From: Rikenellaceae bacterium | Lineage (GTDB): Bacteria; Bacteroidota; Bacteroidia; Bacteroidales; Rikenellaceae | Assembly (NCBI GenBank): GCA_015059715.1 | Contig: SUZV01000015.1 | Span: forward strand, 1-64,000 | Length of the DNA: 64,000 nucleotides | Direction: 5' to 3' | Shown here: positions 7,700 through 16,792 of the stretch, one piece after another | Position numbering within the stretch: position 1 is the first letter of the stretch | Layout: the number at the start of each line of letters is the position of its first letter | Program-made: the position numbers and the translations under genes | Notes under the pieces: generated by a model | What the model was told of the DNA's origin: nothing | The model's database searches: none | What the model saw: the letters and a program-made list of their open reading frames with translations, nothing else

Positions 7700-8404
7700 C
7701 TATTTTTTATATTTAACATTTAAATTTTTCGTTAAGTAATTGATAAACTTGGGCTTCACCTCGGCCATCGTAACCTCGCGTCCGCAGAGCGTCGTGAGCG
7801 AGCATACTCCTCTGTCGGTAAAACCACAGGGGTTGATAAGCTCGAACCATTTGAGGTCAGTGGCTACGTTCATCGCCAAGCCGTGCATCGTGATGCCGTG
7901 CGACGCTCTCACGCCTATGGCGCAGAGCTTAACTAAGCGACCTTGGGCTGTTGTTACCCACACGCCCGAGGCACCCTCGCTGCGGTGCGCCTCGATGCCA
8001 TACTCGGCAGCCAGTTCGATGACGCTCTCTTCAAGTGCCTCTATATAACGTCGTATTCCAAGACCTATTGTGTCTAAATCGACGATAGGGTAGCAGACCA
8101 GCTGTCCAGGTCCATGAAAGGTGATATCTCCACCACGATCTATGTGGTAGAACTCAGCACCCAAGCTCTTGAGGTACTCCTCTGTGCAGAGCATATTGTC
8201 GTAGTGACCGCTCTTGCCGAGGGTGTATACTGCAGGGTGTTCAACGAGGAGTATAGTTCCGATTATCGGTTTGGTATTCGCCTTGTCGGCTTTTTGCTGG
8301 CACAATGCGTCAAAGAGCGTGCGCTGGAGCTCCCAGCACTCGCTATACGACATTGAGCCTAAATCTCTAATCTCTACTTCTGGTAGTTCTACTCTGTTTT
8401 GCAT
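7700..8404 (-). CDS. lipB: Octanoyl-[acyl-carrier-protein]:protein octanoyltransferase LipB
   Basis: Transfers octanoate from ACP to lipoyl domains of 2-oxoacid dehydrogenases and GcvH, the first step of lipoate synthesis. Seen in the 234-aa protein: RGGDITFHGPGQ (90-101), the catalytic lysine in RLVKLCAIG (Lys159), HGLAMN (174-179) and the catalytic cysteine in NPCG (Cys193). Its start overlaps the 3' end of lipA by 16 bp, which suggests translational coupling. The two enzymes act successively. Confidence 0.96.
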   Translation of the reverse strand: MQNRVELPEVEIRDLGSMSYSECWELQRTLFDALCQQKADKANTKPIIGTILLVEHPAVYTLGKSGHYDNMLCTEEYLKSLGAEFYHIDRGGDITFHGPGQLVCYPIVDLDTIGLGIRRYIEALEESVIELAAEYGIEAHRSEGASGVWVTTAQGRLVKLCAIGVRASHGITMHGLAMNVATDLKWFELINPCGFTDRGVCSLTTLCGREVTMAEVKPKFINYLTKNLNVKYKK

Positions 8405-9282
8405 ACCTCTCTGACTGCTTCAAGTGCGGCATCCGCCAAGTATGAGGAACGCACAAGTGGTGCGCTCGCACAGTAAGCGAAACCCATCTCGAGAGCCTTG
8501 AGTCGGTACTCTTCGAACTTTTCGGGAGTAATATAAGCCTTTACGGGGTAGTGCTCCTTAGTGGGTCGAAGATATTGGCCGAGAGTTACTATCGATACGC
8601 CCACCTCACGCAGGTCGCGGAGTGTTTGCAGTATCTCCTCTTCGCTCTCGCCAAGACCGACCATCAAGCCGCTCTTAGCAACCGCACCACTCTCGGCTAT
8701 ATGCCTAAGTGTGGCCAACGAGGTACGATACTTAGCGCGTGAACGCACCTCGGGGGTTAGTCGCTCGACGGTTTCGATGTTGTGTCCGACGATGTCGGGA
8801 CGCGATGCCAGCACCATATCTATAAGTTCGGGGCGGGCATCCATATCGGAAATAAGGAGCTCTATTGTCGAATTGGGGTTAAGGCGACGTACAGCCTCTA
8901 CGGTTTCGGCCCATATCTGAGCACCATGGTCCGCGAGGTCGTCGCGCGTTACCGATGTGATAACGACATGCTTTAGGCCCATCTGCTTGACGCTCTCGGC
9001 CACCTTCATAGGCTCGGCTGCATCTACGGGCAGTGGTCTACCTGTTGTAGTGGCGCAGAAGCGGCAGTTGCGCGTGCATATATCGCCCAGAATCATAAAC
9101 GTAGCAGTGCGCCTACTCCAGCACTCGGCCTTGTTAGGACACATACCACTTGTGCATATAGTATGCAGACACTTACCCTCGACGATATGTTCTACATCGG
9201 CGGTATTTGCCGTACTACGCAGGCTGATTTTCAGCCATTCTGGCTTTCTGAGATACTCTTCGCGCTTTGGCACCTTTGGCAT
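8389..9282 (-). CDS. lipA: Lipoyl synthase LipA (radical SAM)
   Basis: Inserts two sulfurs into protein-bound octanoate. The track starts at 9321, but MPKVPKREEYL at 9282 matches the family N-terminus, and the promoter -7 box at 9311-9318 lies inside the longer frame, so 9282 is preferred (297 aa). The auxiliary cluster cysteines follow CX4CX5C (Cys43, 48, 54) and the radical-SAM cluster CTRNCRFC has Cys69, 73, 76. The C-terminal RSSYLAD serine ligand is present. First gene of lipA-lipB-recJ. Confidence 0.97.
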   Translation of the reverse strand: MPKVPKREEYLRKPEWLKISLRSTANTADVEHIVEGKCLHTICTSGMCPNKAECWSRRTATFMILGDICTRNCRFCATTTGRPLPVDAAEPMKVAESVKQMGLKHVVITSVTRDDLADHGAQIWAETVEAVRRLNPNSTIELLISDMDARPELIDMVLASRPDIVGHNIETVERLTPEVRSRAKYRTSLATLRHIAESGAVAKSGLMVGLGESEEEILQTLRDLREVGVSIVTLGQYLRPTKEHYPVKAYITPEKFEEYRLKALEMGFAYCASAPLVRSSYLADAALEAVREVCKTE

Positions 9283-9310
9283 TTTTAAGTTCACTTTTTT
9301 CCAATTGATG

Positions 9311-9341
9311 CAAAAGTACAAAAAAATTCAATAACTCCAAA
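9311..9341 (-). promoter_or_regulatory. Promoter of lipA-lipB-recJ
   Basis: Minus-strand TTTG (9338-9341), 19-bp spacer, TACTTTTG (9311-9318), about 29 nt before the lipA ATG. Full match to the Bacteroidota consensus. Confidence 0.8.
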
Positions 9342-9492
9342 CTTTTTAACAATAAATCTACTATATGACTATTTTGTGCAAGATATGACTAAGGCTTGCG
9401 AGTCGATTAGTTTAGCAAGATTAGGCAAATTCGGGAGATTAGCGAGGGCCTATCCCTTCTCGGAGGCCACTCAGCGCAGATAAATCACAAAA

Positions 9493-9530
9493 ACCCATAG
9501 CGACACACCTCTTGGTGAGTCACTATGGGT
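9493..9530 (-). terminator. Terminator downstream of infC
   Basis: Stem ACCCATAG...CTATGGGT with an inner GAC/GTC and CACC/GGTG extension and a TCTT loop. On the minus strand it is followed by TTTTTGTG. It ends the thrS-infC transcript 26 bp after infC, leaving no room for rpmI-rplT. Confidence 0.85.
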
Positions 9531-9555
9531 AGTTATTAAGCTATAACCCCTGGCT

Positions 9556-10182
9556 CTACTTCTTAGACTTAGGAGCCAGAATCATATTCATCTTCTTACC
9601 ATCGAGCTTGGGCATCATCTCTACGCGAGCGATCTCCTCAAGGTCGTTGGCAAAGCGAAGAAGTAGAATCTCACCCTGCTCCTTGAATACGATAGAGCGT
9701 CCTCGGAAGAATACGTAGGCCTTAACCTTAGCACCCTCCTTAAGGAAGTTCTCGGCATGCTTGAGCTTGAAGTTGTAGTCGTGGTCGTCGGTCTGTGGGC
9801 CGAAGCGTATCTCCTTAATTACCACCTTAACCTGCTTAGCCTTAATCTCCTTGGCCTTGCGCTTCTGCTGGTATAGGAACTTCTGGTAGTCGGCAATACG
9901 ACATACTGGTGGCTCGGCCTTAGGCGATATCTCGATAAGGTCAAGCTCCATCTCGTCGGCAAGGCGTAGAGCCTCCTTGATTGGTAACACAAGGTTGGGC
10001 TCAACGTTCTCGCCTACAACACGCACTGTTGGTGCTGTAATCTCGTCGTTGATACGATTTGGATTCTCCTGCTGTGGGCGACGACCTCGCTGATCACGCT
10101 GTTGGCCATTCTGCTGGCCGTTTTGCTGGTTATTCCCCTGCGCCTGTTGTGGGCGTGGGCGGAATGGATATTGTCCTGCCAA
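9556..10182 (-). CDS. infC: Translation initiation factor IF-3 with Q/N-rich N-terminal extension
   Basis: Binds the 30S subunit and enforces start-codon selection. The canonical protein begins at RINDEI (residue 43), with the N-domain (VRVVGENV...CRIADYQKF), the helical linker and the C-domain ([15 protein letters not shown], then AYVFFRGR). Residues 1-42 are a low-complexity tail of repeated Q, N, R and P that the shortest family members lack. No ATG lies between 10182 and the core, although a non-ATG start nearer the core cannot be excluded. It lies 47 bp after thrS and is followed by a terminator rather than rpmI-rplT. Confidence 0.95.
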   Translation of the reverse strand: MAGQYPFRPRPQQAQGNNQQNGQQNGQQRDQRGRRPQQENPNRINDEITAPTVRVVGENVEPNLVLPIKEALRLADEMELDLIEISPKAEPPVCRIADYQKFLYQQKRKAKEIKAKQVKVVIKEIRFGPQTDDHDYNFKLKHAENFLKEGAKVKAYVFFRGRSIVFKEQGEILLLRFANDLEEIARVEMMPKLDGKKMNMILAPKSKK

Positions 10183-10229
10183 ATTAGTTAATTGTTAGTT
10201 ATACTTACTTAATTAATTAAATGTCGTTA

Positions 10230-12170
10230 TTAGCGCGTAGCGTCTACCTCCTGAGCTACCAAGTTCTTCATAAACTCCTTGAACTCGTCGATAGTCATCT
10301 GGCCCTTGTCGCCCTCGCCCTGTGCGCGTACCGATACCTTGCGCTCCTCGGCCTCCTTCTCGCCTACGATAAGCAGGTAGGGGATACGCTTAAGCTCGTT
10401 GTCGCGAATCTTGCGGCCTATCTTCTCGTTGCGGTCATCTACCTGGGTGCGCACATCGCTAAGGTTGAGCTCGTTAGCCACCTCCTCGGCATAGGCGTTG
10501 TACTTCTCCGAGATAGGGAGCACGACAACCTGGTCTGGTGTGAGCCACAATGGGAACTTACCGCCCGTATGCTCAAGCAGCACCGCTACGAAACGCTCCA
10601 TAGAGCCAAATGGTGCGCGGTGAATCATAATTGGACGGTGAAGCTTATCGTCCGAACCCTTGTACGTAAGGTCGAAACGCTCTGGAAGATTGTAGTCTAC
10701 CTGTATAGTACCGAGCTGCCAGCTACGTCCCAAGGCATCCTTGACCATAAAGTCGAGCTTAGGACCATAGAACGCTGCCTCGCCAAGCTCAACAGTGGTG
10801 TTGAGGCCCTTATCCTTACATGCCTGAATGATGGCAGCCTCGGCCTTCTCCCAATTCTCGTCCGAGCCAATATACTTCTCCTTGTTGTTAGGGTCGCGCA
10901 GCGATATCTGGGCTGTGTAGTTATCGAACTTAAGCGTGCGGAAGATGTAGAGCACGATATCCATCACCTTCTCGAACTCCTCAAGAAGCTGGTCGGGGCG
11001 TACAAAGAGGTGAGCATCGTCCTGTGTAAATGAGCGTACACGTGTTAGGCCATGCAGCTCGCCCGACTGCTCGTAGCGATATACCGTACCGAACTCGGCC
11101 AAACGTAATGGTAGGTCCTTGTACGAGCGTGGCTTCGAGCGGTATATCTCGCAGTGGTGGGGGCAGTTCATAGGCTTAAGCAGATACTCCTCGCCCTCGA
11201 ATGGGGTGTGGATAGGCTGGAACGAGTCCTTGCCGTACTTGGCGTAGTGGCCCGAGGTGACGTAGAGGTCCTTGTTACCGATATGTGGGGTGATAACCTG
11301 CTGGTAGCCATACTCCTTCTGTATTTTACGCAAGAAACGCTCAAGGCGATCGCGAAGCTCAGCACCCTTAGGTAGCCACATAGGAAGACCCTGACCTACG
11401 CGCTGCGAGAACATAAACAATTCGAGCTCCTTACCGAGCTTACGGTGGTCGCGCTTCTTAGCCTCCTCAAGGAGTGCAAGGTGCTCGTCGAGCATCGACT
11501 TCTTGGGGAACGATACGCCATAGATACGTGTAAGCATCTTATTCTTCTCGTTACCACGCCAGTAGGCACCTGCTACAGAGGTGAGCTTAATAGCCTTGAT
11601 ATAGCCCGTATTGGGGATATGTGGACCACGACATAGGTCTGTAAACGCACCATTCGTATAGAACGAGATAGTACCATCCTCAAGGTCGGTGATAAGCTCA
11701 ACCTTGTACTGGTCGCCCTTCTCTGTGAAGGTCTTGAGTGCATCGGCCTTAGATACCTCTGTGCGCACCAATGCCTCCTTGTTGCGCGACAGCTCCACCA
11801 TCTTCTTCTCGATGGTTTCGAGGTCGGCCTCGGTGATGGCTACGGGTGAGTCTACGTCGTAGTAGAAACCATTGTCGATAGCGGGACCTATACCGAACTT
11901 GATGCCTGGGTATAGAGCCTCCAACGCCTCGGCGAGGAGGTGTGATGATGTGTGCCAGAAGGCGTGCTTGCCCTCGGGGTCGTCCCACTTGAAAAATTTG
12001 ATTGTGCAGTCACAATCGATGGCGCGAGTCATATCTACTGTTGCGCCGTTTACCTCAGCTGCGAGTGAGTCAGCAGCTAAACGAGGGCTGATGCTCTCTG
12101 CCACCTGGAAGGCAGTTGTCCCTTTGGCGAACTCTCTTACCGAGCCATCGGGAAAGGTTACTTTAACCAT
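10230..12170 (-). CDS. thrS: Threonyl-tRNA synthetase
   Basis: Charges tRNA-Thr. The 646-aa protein has an N-terminal TGS domain ([11 protein letters not shown]), the editing domain with [11 protein letters not shown] and [10 protein letters not shown] motifs, a class II catalytic core with the zinc cysteine in MNCPHHC and motif 3-type [13 protein letters not shown], and a C-terminal anticodon-binding domain. The start MVKVTFPDG is standard. Same strand as infC and pdxA. A separate promoter is possible in the 108-bp gap upstream, but none is obvious. Confidence 0.97.
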   Translation of the reverse strand: MVKVTFPDGSVREFAKGTTAFQVAESISPRLAADSLAAEVNGATVDMTRAIDCDCTIKFFKWDDPEGKHAFWHTSSHLLAEALEALYPGIKFGIGPAIDNGFYYDVDSPVAITEADLETIEKKMVELSRNKEALVRTEVSKADALKTFTEKGDQYKVELITDLEDGTISFYTNGAFTDLCRGPHIPNTGYIKAIKLTSVAGAYWRGNEKNKMLTRIYGVSFPKKSMLDEHLALLEEAKKRDHRKLGKELELFMFSQRVGQGLPMWLPKGAELRDRLERFLRKIQKEYGYQQVITPHIGNKDLYVTSGHYAKYGKDSFQPIHTPFEGEEYLLKPMNCPHHCEIYRSKPRSYKDLPLRLAEFGTVYRYEQSGELHGLTRVRSFTQDDAHLFVRPDQLLEEFEKVMDIVLYIFRTLKFDNYTAQISLRDPNNKEKYIGSDENWEKAEAAIIQACKDKGLNTTVELGEAAFYGPKLDFMVKDALGRSWQLGTIQVDYNLPERFDLTYKGSDDKLHRPIMIHRAPFGSMERFVAVLLEHTGGKFPLWLTPDQVVVLPISEKYNAYAEEVANELNLSDVRTQVDDRNEKIGRKIRDNELKRIPYLLIVGEKEAEERKVSVRAQGEGDKGQMTIDEFKEFMKNLVAQEVDATR

Positions 12171-12278
12171 AATTTAGTTGTGTTTTAAAAGTTTATGTTT
12201 CGAGTGCCTTCATAGCTCCACAATGACGAGACGGATTACTACTCAGCTGCACTCCTTGTATCTTCTATTTGCTTCTAT

Positions 12279-12482
12279 TTACTCCTCTTTGTTGCTATTT
12301 AATTGCTTAGACAGCAACGCTATGCGTAATACTGCCGATATGCCAAATGCCGCCATTGCTATCCACATTACCCAGTCGATAGTCTCCGAGGGCATACACG
12401 TTCTGATGCAGTACGATACTACCAAACCTATGAGTACGCCACTTATTACGATGCTCACTATGACTCTTGCGTTGCTACCCAT
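12279..12482 (-). CDS. Small two-helix membrane protein, unknown function
   Basis: 67 residues with two hydrophobic segments (about 6-25 and 34-55), joined by a short loop containing CIRTCMPSE, and a charged C-terminus. It starts 11 bp after the pdxA stop on the same strand, which supports expression as part of that operon. I recognise no family. The antisense ORF 12178..12528 overlaps it. The minus-strand reading is preferred for its operon spacing and membrane-protein composition. Confidence 0.65.
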   Translation of the reverse strand: MGSNARVIVSIVISGVLIGLVVSYCIRTCMPSETIDWVMWIAMAAFGISAVLRIALLSKQLNSNKEE

Positions 12483-12493
12483 ATCTATGGAGG

Positions 12494-13585
12494 TTAGTCG
12501 TTATTCTCAGTCTCTGGCAGCTCCTTAATCGAGATGTCGCGGCCCTTCTCGCGCTCGAAGTGCTCCAGTGGGTTTGAGCTCCACTTGGCATACTCGCGAC
12601 GGCGGCGCACGATATCTATAGCCTCATATATGGCGTTGCGCATCGACTGCTCGTCGGCAATACCCTTGCCTGCGATGTCGTAGGCTACGCCATGGTCTGG
12701 TGAGGTGCGCACCTCCGAGAGCGAGGCGGTGAAGTTAACACCATTAGGCGTTAGGGTCTTAAATGGTGCTAAACCCTGGTCGTGATACATTGCCAAGATG
12801 GCATCGTAGTTTTTGAACTGCCCCGAGGCGAAGAATCCATCTGCGGCAAAGGGTCCGAAGGCGAGGATATCGTGCTCGTAGGCCTCGACTATGGCGGGCT
12901 TAATAATCTCTGTCTCCTCGACACCGAGTAGGCCGCCATCACCTGCATGGGGGTTGAGGGCCAATACGGCGATACGTGGGCGTACCACGCCGAAGTCCTT
13001 GAGTATCGAGTCGTTTATCTGGTAGATACGCTCTACGATAAGCTCTTTGGTGAGCTGCTCGGCCACCTTAGAGACGGGGACATGAATCGTAACAAGACCT
13101 ACGCGCATAAGCTCCGAGGTCATTATCATCAGCGGCGTGCCACCGAGGGCATCGGCCAGTAGCTCGGTGTGTCCCGTAAAGCTAAAGTCATCGCTCTGTA
13201 TCATCTCCTTGTCGATAGGAGCTGTGACTAATGCGTCGATGTTCTTGGCCTTCAGGTCAGCCACCGCACGACGTAGTGCCGCAGCGGCAGCCTCGCCACC
13301 TACCTTTGATGGTTTACCAGGGGTTATAGATATCTCCTTGCTGCCACACTCTACGAGGTTGACGCGCCCATTCTGGGCTCGTTGTGCCGACTCTACGACT
13401 GTAAACTTAACCTTGTCGTACTCTTTAATCGTGCGCTCGTAATATGTGGCTGCTGCCTGCGTACCGTAGATGACAGGAGTGAACAGCTCCGTAAGGCGAC
13501 TATCCGAAAATATCTTGAGTATAATCTCCCAGCCGACACCATTGGTATCGCCCTGCGAGATGCCTATCTTTAGTCTATTGCTCAT
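12494..13585 (-). CDS. pdxA: 4-hydroxythreonine-4-phosphate dehydrogenase PdxA
   Basis: NAD-dependent oxidation of 4-phosphohydroxy-L-threonine in DXP-dependent pyridoxal phosphate synthesis. Seen: GISQGDTNGVGWE at the N-terminus, TAPIDK and the metal-binding histidines in FTGHTEL, LNPHAGDGG and MYHDQGLAP, then the substrate-binding TSPDHGVAYDIAG. The 363-aa length fits the family, with a short charged C-terminal tail. A promoter lies directly upstream. Confidence 0.96.
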   Translation of the reverse strand: MSNRLKIGISQGDTNGVGWEIILKIFSDSRLTELFTPVIYGTQAAATYYERTIKEYDKVKFTVVESAQRAQNGRVNLVECGSKEISITPGKPSKVGGEAAAAALRRAVADLKAKNIDALVTAPIDKEMIQSDDFSFTGHTELLADALGGTPLMIMTSELMRVGLVTIHVPVSKVAEQLTKELIVERIYQINDSILKDFGVVRPRIAVLALNPHAGDGGLLGVEETEIIKPAIVEAYEHDILAFGPFAADGFFASGQFKNYDAILAMYHDQGLAPFKTLTPNGVNFTASLSEVRTSPDHGVAYDIAGKGIADEQSMRNAIYEAIDIVRRRREYAKWSSNPLEHFEREKGRDISIKELPETENND

Positions 13586-13606
13586 AGTTACGTTGATTTC
13601 AACCTA

Positions 13607-13637
13607 CAAATATACACAAAGTTGTGGAAATTACAAT
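13607..13637 (-). promoter_or_regulatory. Promoter of pdxA
   Basis: Minus-strand ATTG (13634-13637), 19-bp spacer, TATATTTG (13607-13614), 22 nt before the pdxA start. Confidence 0.75.
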
Positions 13638-13846
13638 AGTGTTGGGCAAAAATAGTGTTAATTAGCATCTGTTTCGCCCTATGGCGGCTGTAAAAGTGTG
13701 GTGGAAGGCTCGGCAAGTTGGCCTGTGGAGGCTCTGCGGAGGCTTAAGTGTGCGTCGATACCTATAGCCTTCGGCGAGCCTAAGTGTTAGGGATGTCAAC
13801 GCCTTGGCTGCATAGAGTCCTACGCTATAATGATGCAGGTCAATGG

Positions 13847-15634
13847 CTACAATCCGCGTCGAGTGGCTATCCAGGCCAGCGTCGTGTATGCCTTATCGGC
13901 TAAGGCGCGTAGCCACAGAGGTAGCGCGTTAAGGGTGCGCAGGCGGCGCAGTTGGCCGCGAGAGTAGCGCGTGTAGGCGAAGGCTTCGATGGCCTTTGCA
14001 GCATCCTCGGTGCCACCCTTGACACTCTGCGTGATAGCCTTGCCGATACCTACGCGAGCTATATATTCGTTTAGCGAGGGCGGCGCGGTGGGCGAGTACA
14101 GCTCTGCGATGGTGTGTTGCGACTGCTCGGCGCGGTAGATTGAGGCTGAGCGGTTCGATGCCTGCTTGGAGTAGCGCACGAGCGACATTGGCGAGAAGCA
14201 GAAGGTGCAGCCCTGCTGAATCATACGAATCCATAGCCACTGGTCCTCACCGAGGCGCATACCCTCGGGGAAACCACCTATTTCGAGTACTCTATCGCGT
14301 TTAAGTGTCGCGGTCGAGGGTATGATGCCGTAGCGGCGGTCCAGGGCCTCAACATCGGGGCTAAAGTAACCCTCTTTGGCTGGTGTACGTGCAGCAACGC
14401 GCCTCTTGCCCTCGACAATATCGAAGGCCGTAGAGTAGGCATCGCTGTTGGGGTAGTACTCCATAAGGCGGCACACCTCGGCGATATATCCCGATGTGTA
14501 GTAGTCGTCGGCATCGAGCAGCGCGACATACTCTCCTGTAGCCTCGCTAATACCTCTGTTGCGAGCCGCGCTGACACCTCTATTAGCTTGTGTGATAAGG
14601 CGTATGTTGGCCTCGGGGTGTGATGCAATGACGCGCTGGCATACGCTGCGCGAGCCATCTGTAGAGCCGTCATCAACTACGATAATCTCTCGTGGCGCGA
14701 GGCTTTGGTTGACGACCGAGAGTAGGGCTCGCTCCACCTCCGCAGCCTTGTTATAGAGAGGTATCACCACAGATATACGCTCCGACTCATCGGTGGTAAT
14801 GCCTCTTCCGAAGCTTAGAATCTCGGGGGCGTGGTTAAGACGTTTATCCTCGGGGAGCCACTTCTGAATGTCGCCATAGTGGCTACGCAGGTAGCTCTCT
14901 AAGTTTGCTGGTGCCATAACCTTCATACCACCAAATAGTCGCTCCTCAAGCCTCTCTATCGACTCTGAGCTAATCATATCCTTTGGCATGCGCACTATGT
15001 TGTAGTAGGTTGCCGAGGTGTCGTTGTAGCGAGTAAGCTCGCGGTGTAACTTGTCGTATATCGCACCCTTAGACATAAGGGCGCATGTTACCCTCAGCAT
15101 AGCGCATGAGAGCATACTCTTGGGCTTCTTAATGCCGTTATTGGGCTCTCCGAACCAGGGCCATATCCAGGTGCTCTTGGCGATAAAGCAGTTGACCCAG
15201 AAGCCTACCTTTGCCCTTTGACGACGACGTAGGCTCTCATCATCGGGTATAAGGTCGTAGGGGAAGATGTCGATGTAAATGCCCTCCTCGATGGGTAGTC
15301 CTACCCACTCACTCTCGACAAAGCGAGTGCCGCGCTTTCGCACCTTGGCGAAGTAGAAGGGTGTATTAGGCTCGGTGTTGTACTCCTGAAGGGTGTACTC
15401 CTCGCCTAAGAGTGCTGGGGCCTCACGCAGAAATCGCTCGTAGTTGGTTCGCGTCATGCCGAGGTCTACATCGTCATCCCAGGGCACTATCTCCTCGAAG
15501 AAGTGTACGCCTATTGCTGTGCCACCCTGCACGAAGTAGGGTATGTCGGCACTTTGGCATACACGTATCACCTCACGGAGTATGTCGTAGAGTTCCGAGT
15601 GTAGCCTTCGGAGTATGTCGCTATTGTACTTCAT
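13847..15634 (-). CDS. LicD-family transferase fused to a family 2 glycosyltransferase
   Basis: Two-domain protein of 595 aa. Residues about 5-270 form a LicD-like nucleotidyl/phosphocholine-type transferase domain with GGTAIG (37-42) and PWDDDVDLGM (51-60). Residues about 285-500 form a GT-A glycosyltransferase with VVIPLYNK, DDGSTDGS (321-328) and the metal-binding LLDADD (372-377), all intact. LicD proteins attach phosphodiester-linked groups such as phosphocholine to surface sugars, so the fusion probably builds and decorates a cell-surface glycan. The substrate cannot be read from sequence. It is coupled, 6 bp downstream, to the LuxE-like gene. No choline uptake or kinase gene is nearby. 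Confidence 0.85.
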   Translation of the reverse strand: MKYNSDILRRLHSELYDILREVIRVCQSADIPYFVQGGTAIGVHFFEEIVPWDDDVDLGMTRTNYERFLREAPALLGEEYTLQEYNTEPNTPFYFAKVRKRGTRFVESEWVGLPIEEGIYIDIFPYDLIPDDESLRRRQRAKVGFWVNCFIAKSTWIWPWFGEPNNGIKKPKSMLSCAMLRVTCALMSKGAIYDKLHRELTRYNDTSATYYNIVRMPKDMISSESIERLEERLFGGMKVMAPANLESYLRSHYGDIQKWLPEDKRLNHAPEILSFGRGITTDESERISVVIPLYNKAAEVERALLSVVNQSLAPREIIVVDDGSTDGSRSVCQRVIASHPEANIRLITQANRGVSAARNRGISEATGEYVALLDADDYYTSGYIAEVCRLMEYYPNSDAYSTAFDIVEGKRRVAARTPAKEGYFSPDVEALDRRYGIIPSTATLKRDRVLEIGGFPEGMRLGEDQWLWIRMIQQGCTFCFSPMSLVRYSKQASNRSASIYRAEQSQHTIAELYSPTAPPSLNEYIARVGIGKAITQSVKGGTEDAAKAIEAFAYTRYSRGQLRRLRTLNALPLWLRALADKAYTTLAWIATRRGL

Positions 15635-15640
15635 CTGTCG

Positions 15641-16612
15641 CTATGGTTTGTGTACTAACAGGTTGCAGCCCCTGATGTCGCTACCTGCAATACGCCCATC
15701 AATCGCAAAAGTGCCATCATCAAATATTCGGCCAACATCCTGAGTCTGTATAAATGCGCACGACGATAGGTTGGCCAAATCGATGATGTCGATACCTCCG
15801 CGCATAGCCTCGGGATGATGGTCGAAGGGGTCGTTTATGTCGCGCACCAAGACCCTCATCCACCCTGGCGCACGGAAGATGCCCTCGCCCGAGGAGTAGG
15901 CCTGTGACGTGAGCTCGGCCATGCCATACTCCGAGTGTATATGCTCTACGCCAAAGCCCCGACATAGAATGGCGTGTAGCTCGCTCTTGGTAATCTCCTT
16001 GCGGCGGCCCTTCATGCCTCCTGTCTCCATAACTATGGTGTTTTGAAGCTTGGGGGCATACCTCTCGGCAAGGTCCCAGAGAGCGTAGCTTACACCGAGC
16101 AAAATCTTGGGCTTCGGGTCGCGCTCTATGTCCGCAATAAGAGCTTCGTAGTTGTCTAAATAGAAGCCTCCCGAGCCGCATGCTGCAATAAGCCTGTCGG
16201 TCATATATACCAGTGACGAGCCCTCACGCTCTAAGTAGCTGGGCAGCAGACCATAGATACTCCACTGCTCGGGTCGGCCATAGAACTGCGTAAAGCAGGC
16301 TGTAAAGCACTTGCGATACGCTTCGAGCGAGGCCATAAGGTGGCGCGATGCTACCGTCGAGCCTGTGTTGCTTGAGGTGAAGATAGCCTCGGGAGCGGTG
16401 TCGGCAGAGTAGACATCCTCACTCTTAAATAGTTCGATAGGGAGGAAGGGGATATCCTCTACGGAGTCTACCGCTGTGGGGTCTATGCCGAGTAGTTCGA
16501 TATATCGGTGGTAGGGGGCGCAGTGCTCTGCCTGAAAGCGAAAGAGCTCTAAGGCGCACTGCTCGAATGATGCGCGGCTATCTATAGAAAGTATGGTATC
16601 TATGTTCAACAT
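15641..16612 (-). CDS. LuxE-like acyl-protein synthetase / adenylate-forming enzyme
   Basis: 323 aa resembling the LuxE/acyl-protein synthetase family, which activates carboxylic acids as adenylates and is often found in Bacteroidota surface-polysaccharide clusters. Visible motifs are the N-terminal PFLPIELFK, the Ser/Thr/Gly-rich loop TSSNTGST (nucleotide-binding type), GLLPSYLEREGSS and EYGMAELTSQAY, an AMP-binding A5-like motif. It is first in a two-gene operon with the LicD::GT2 fusion. Its product may supply an acyl or amino-acyl group for the same glycan, which is an inference. Confidence 0.8.
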   Translation of the reverse strand: MLNIDTILSIDSRASFEQCALELFRFQAEHCAPYHRYIELLGIDPTAVDSVEDIPFLPIELFKSEDVYSADTAPEAIFTSSNTGSTVASRHLMASLEAYRKCFTACFTQFYGRPEQWSIYGLLPSYLEREGSSLVYMTDRLIAACGSGGFYLDNYEALIADIERDPKPKILLGVSYALWDLAERYAPKLQNTIVMETGGMKGRRKEITKSELHAILCRGFGVEHIHSEYGMAELTSQAYSSGEGIFRAPGWMRVLVRDINDPFDHHPEAMRGGIDIIDLANLSSCAFIQTQDVGRIFDDGTFAIDGRIAGSDIRGCNLLVHKP

Positions 16613-16664
16613 TATAGCTATGCGATAACTATTGAGTACTTAATTATACGGCTGTTATGCAAGA

Positions 16665-16696
16665 CAAAATTATACATTTTCTTTGAGATGGCCAAC
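16665..16696 (-). promoter_or_regulatory. Promoter of the LuxE-LicD operon
   Basis: Minus-strand GTTG (16693-16696), 20-bp spacer, TAATTTTG (16665-16672). Back to back with the promoter at 16723-16753. Confidence 0.7.
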
Positions 16697-16722
16697 CAGC
16701 GAGCAAAAAAACGAGGATATTA

Positions 16723-16753
16723 TTGTTTAAACTGCAAAAATACGCTACCTTTG
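16723..16753 (+). promoter_or_regulatory. Promoter of the BACON lipoprotein genes
   Basis: TTG (16723-16725), 20-bp spacer, TACCTTTG (16746-16753), 39 bp before the start at 16793. Confidence 0.8.
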
Positions 16754-16792
16754 TGCGTGTTGAAATCAATAATATGCTAAATAACCTTAACT

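Noticed and set aside
10221-11033. 270-aa plus-strand ORF
   Set aside because: Lies wholly antisense to thrS, with low-complexity Leu/Val content typical of a shadow frame.
12178-12528. 116-aa plus-strand ORF
   Set aside because: Overlaps the better supported minus-strand membrane protein and the end of pdxA; no operon context.
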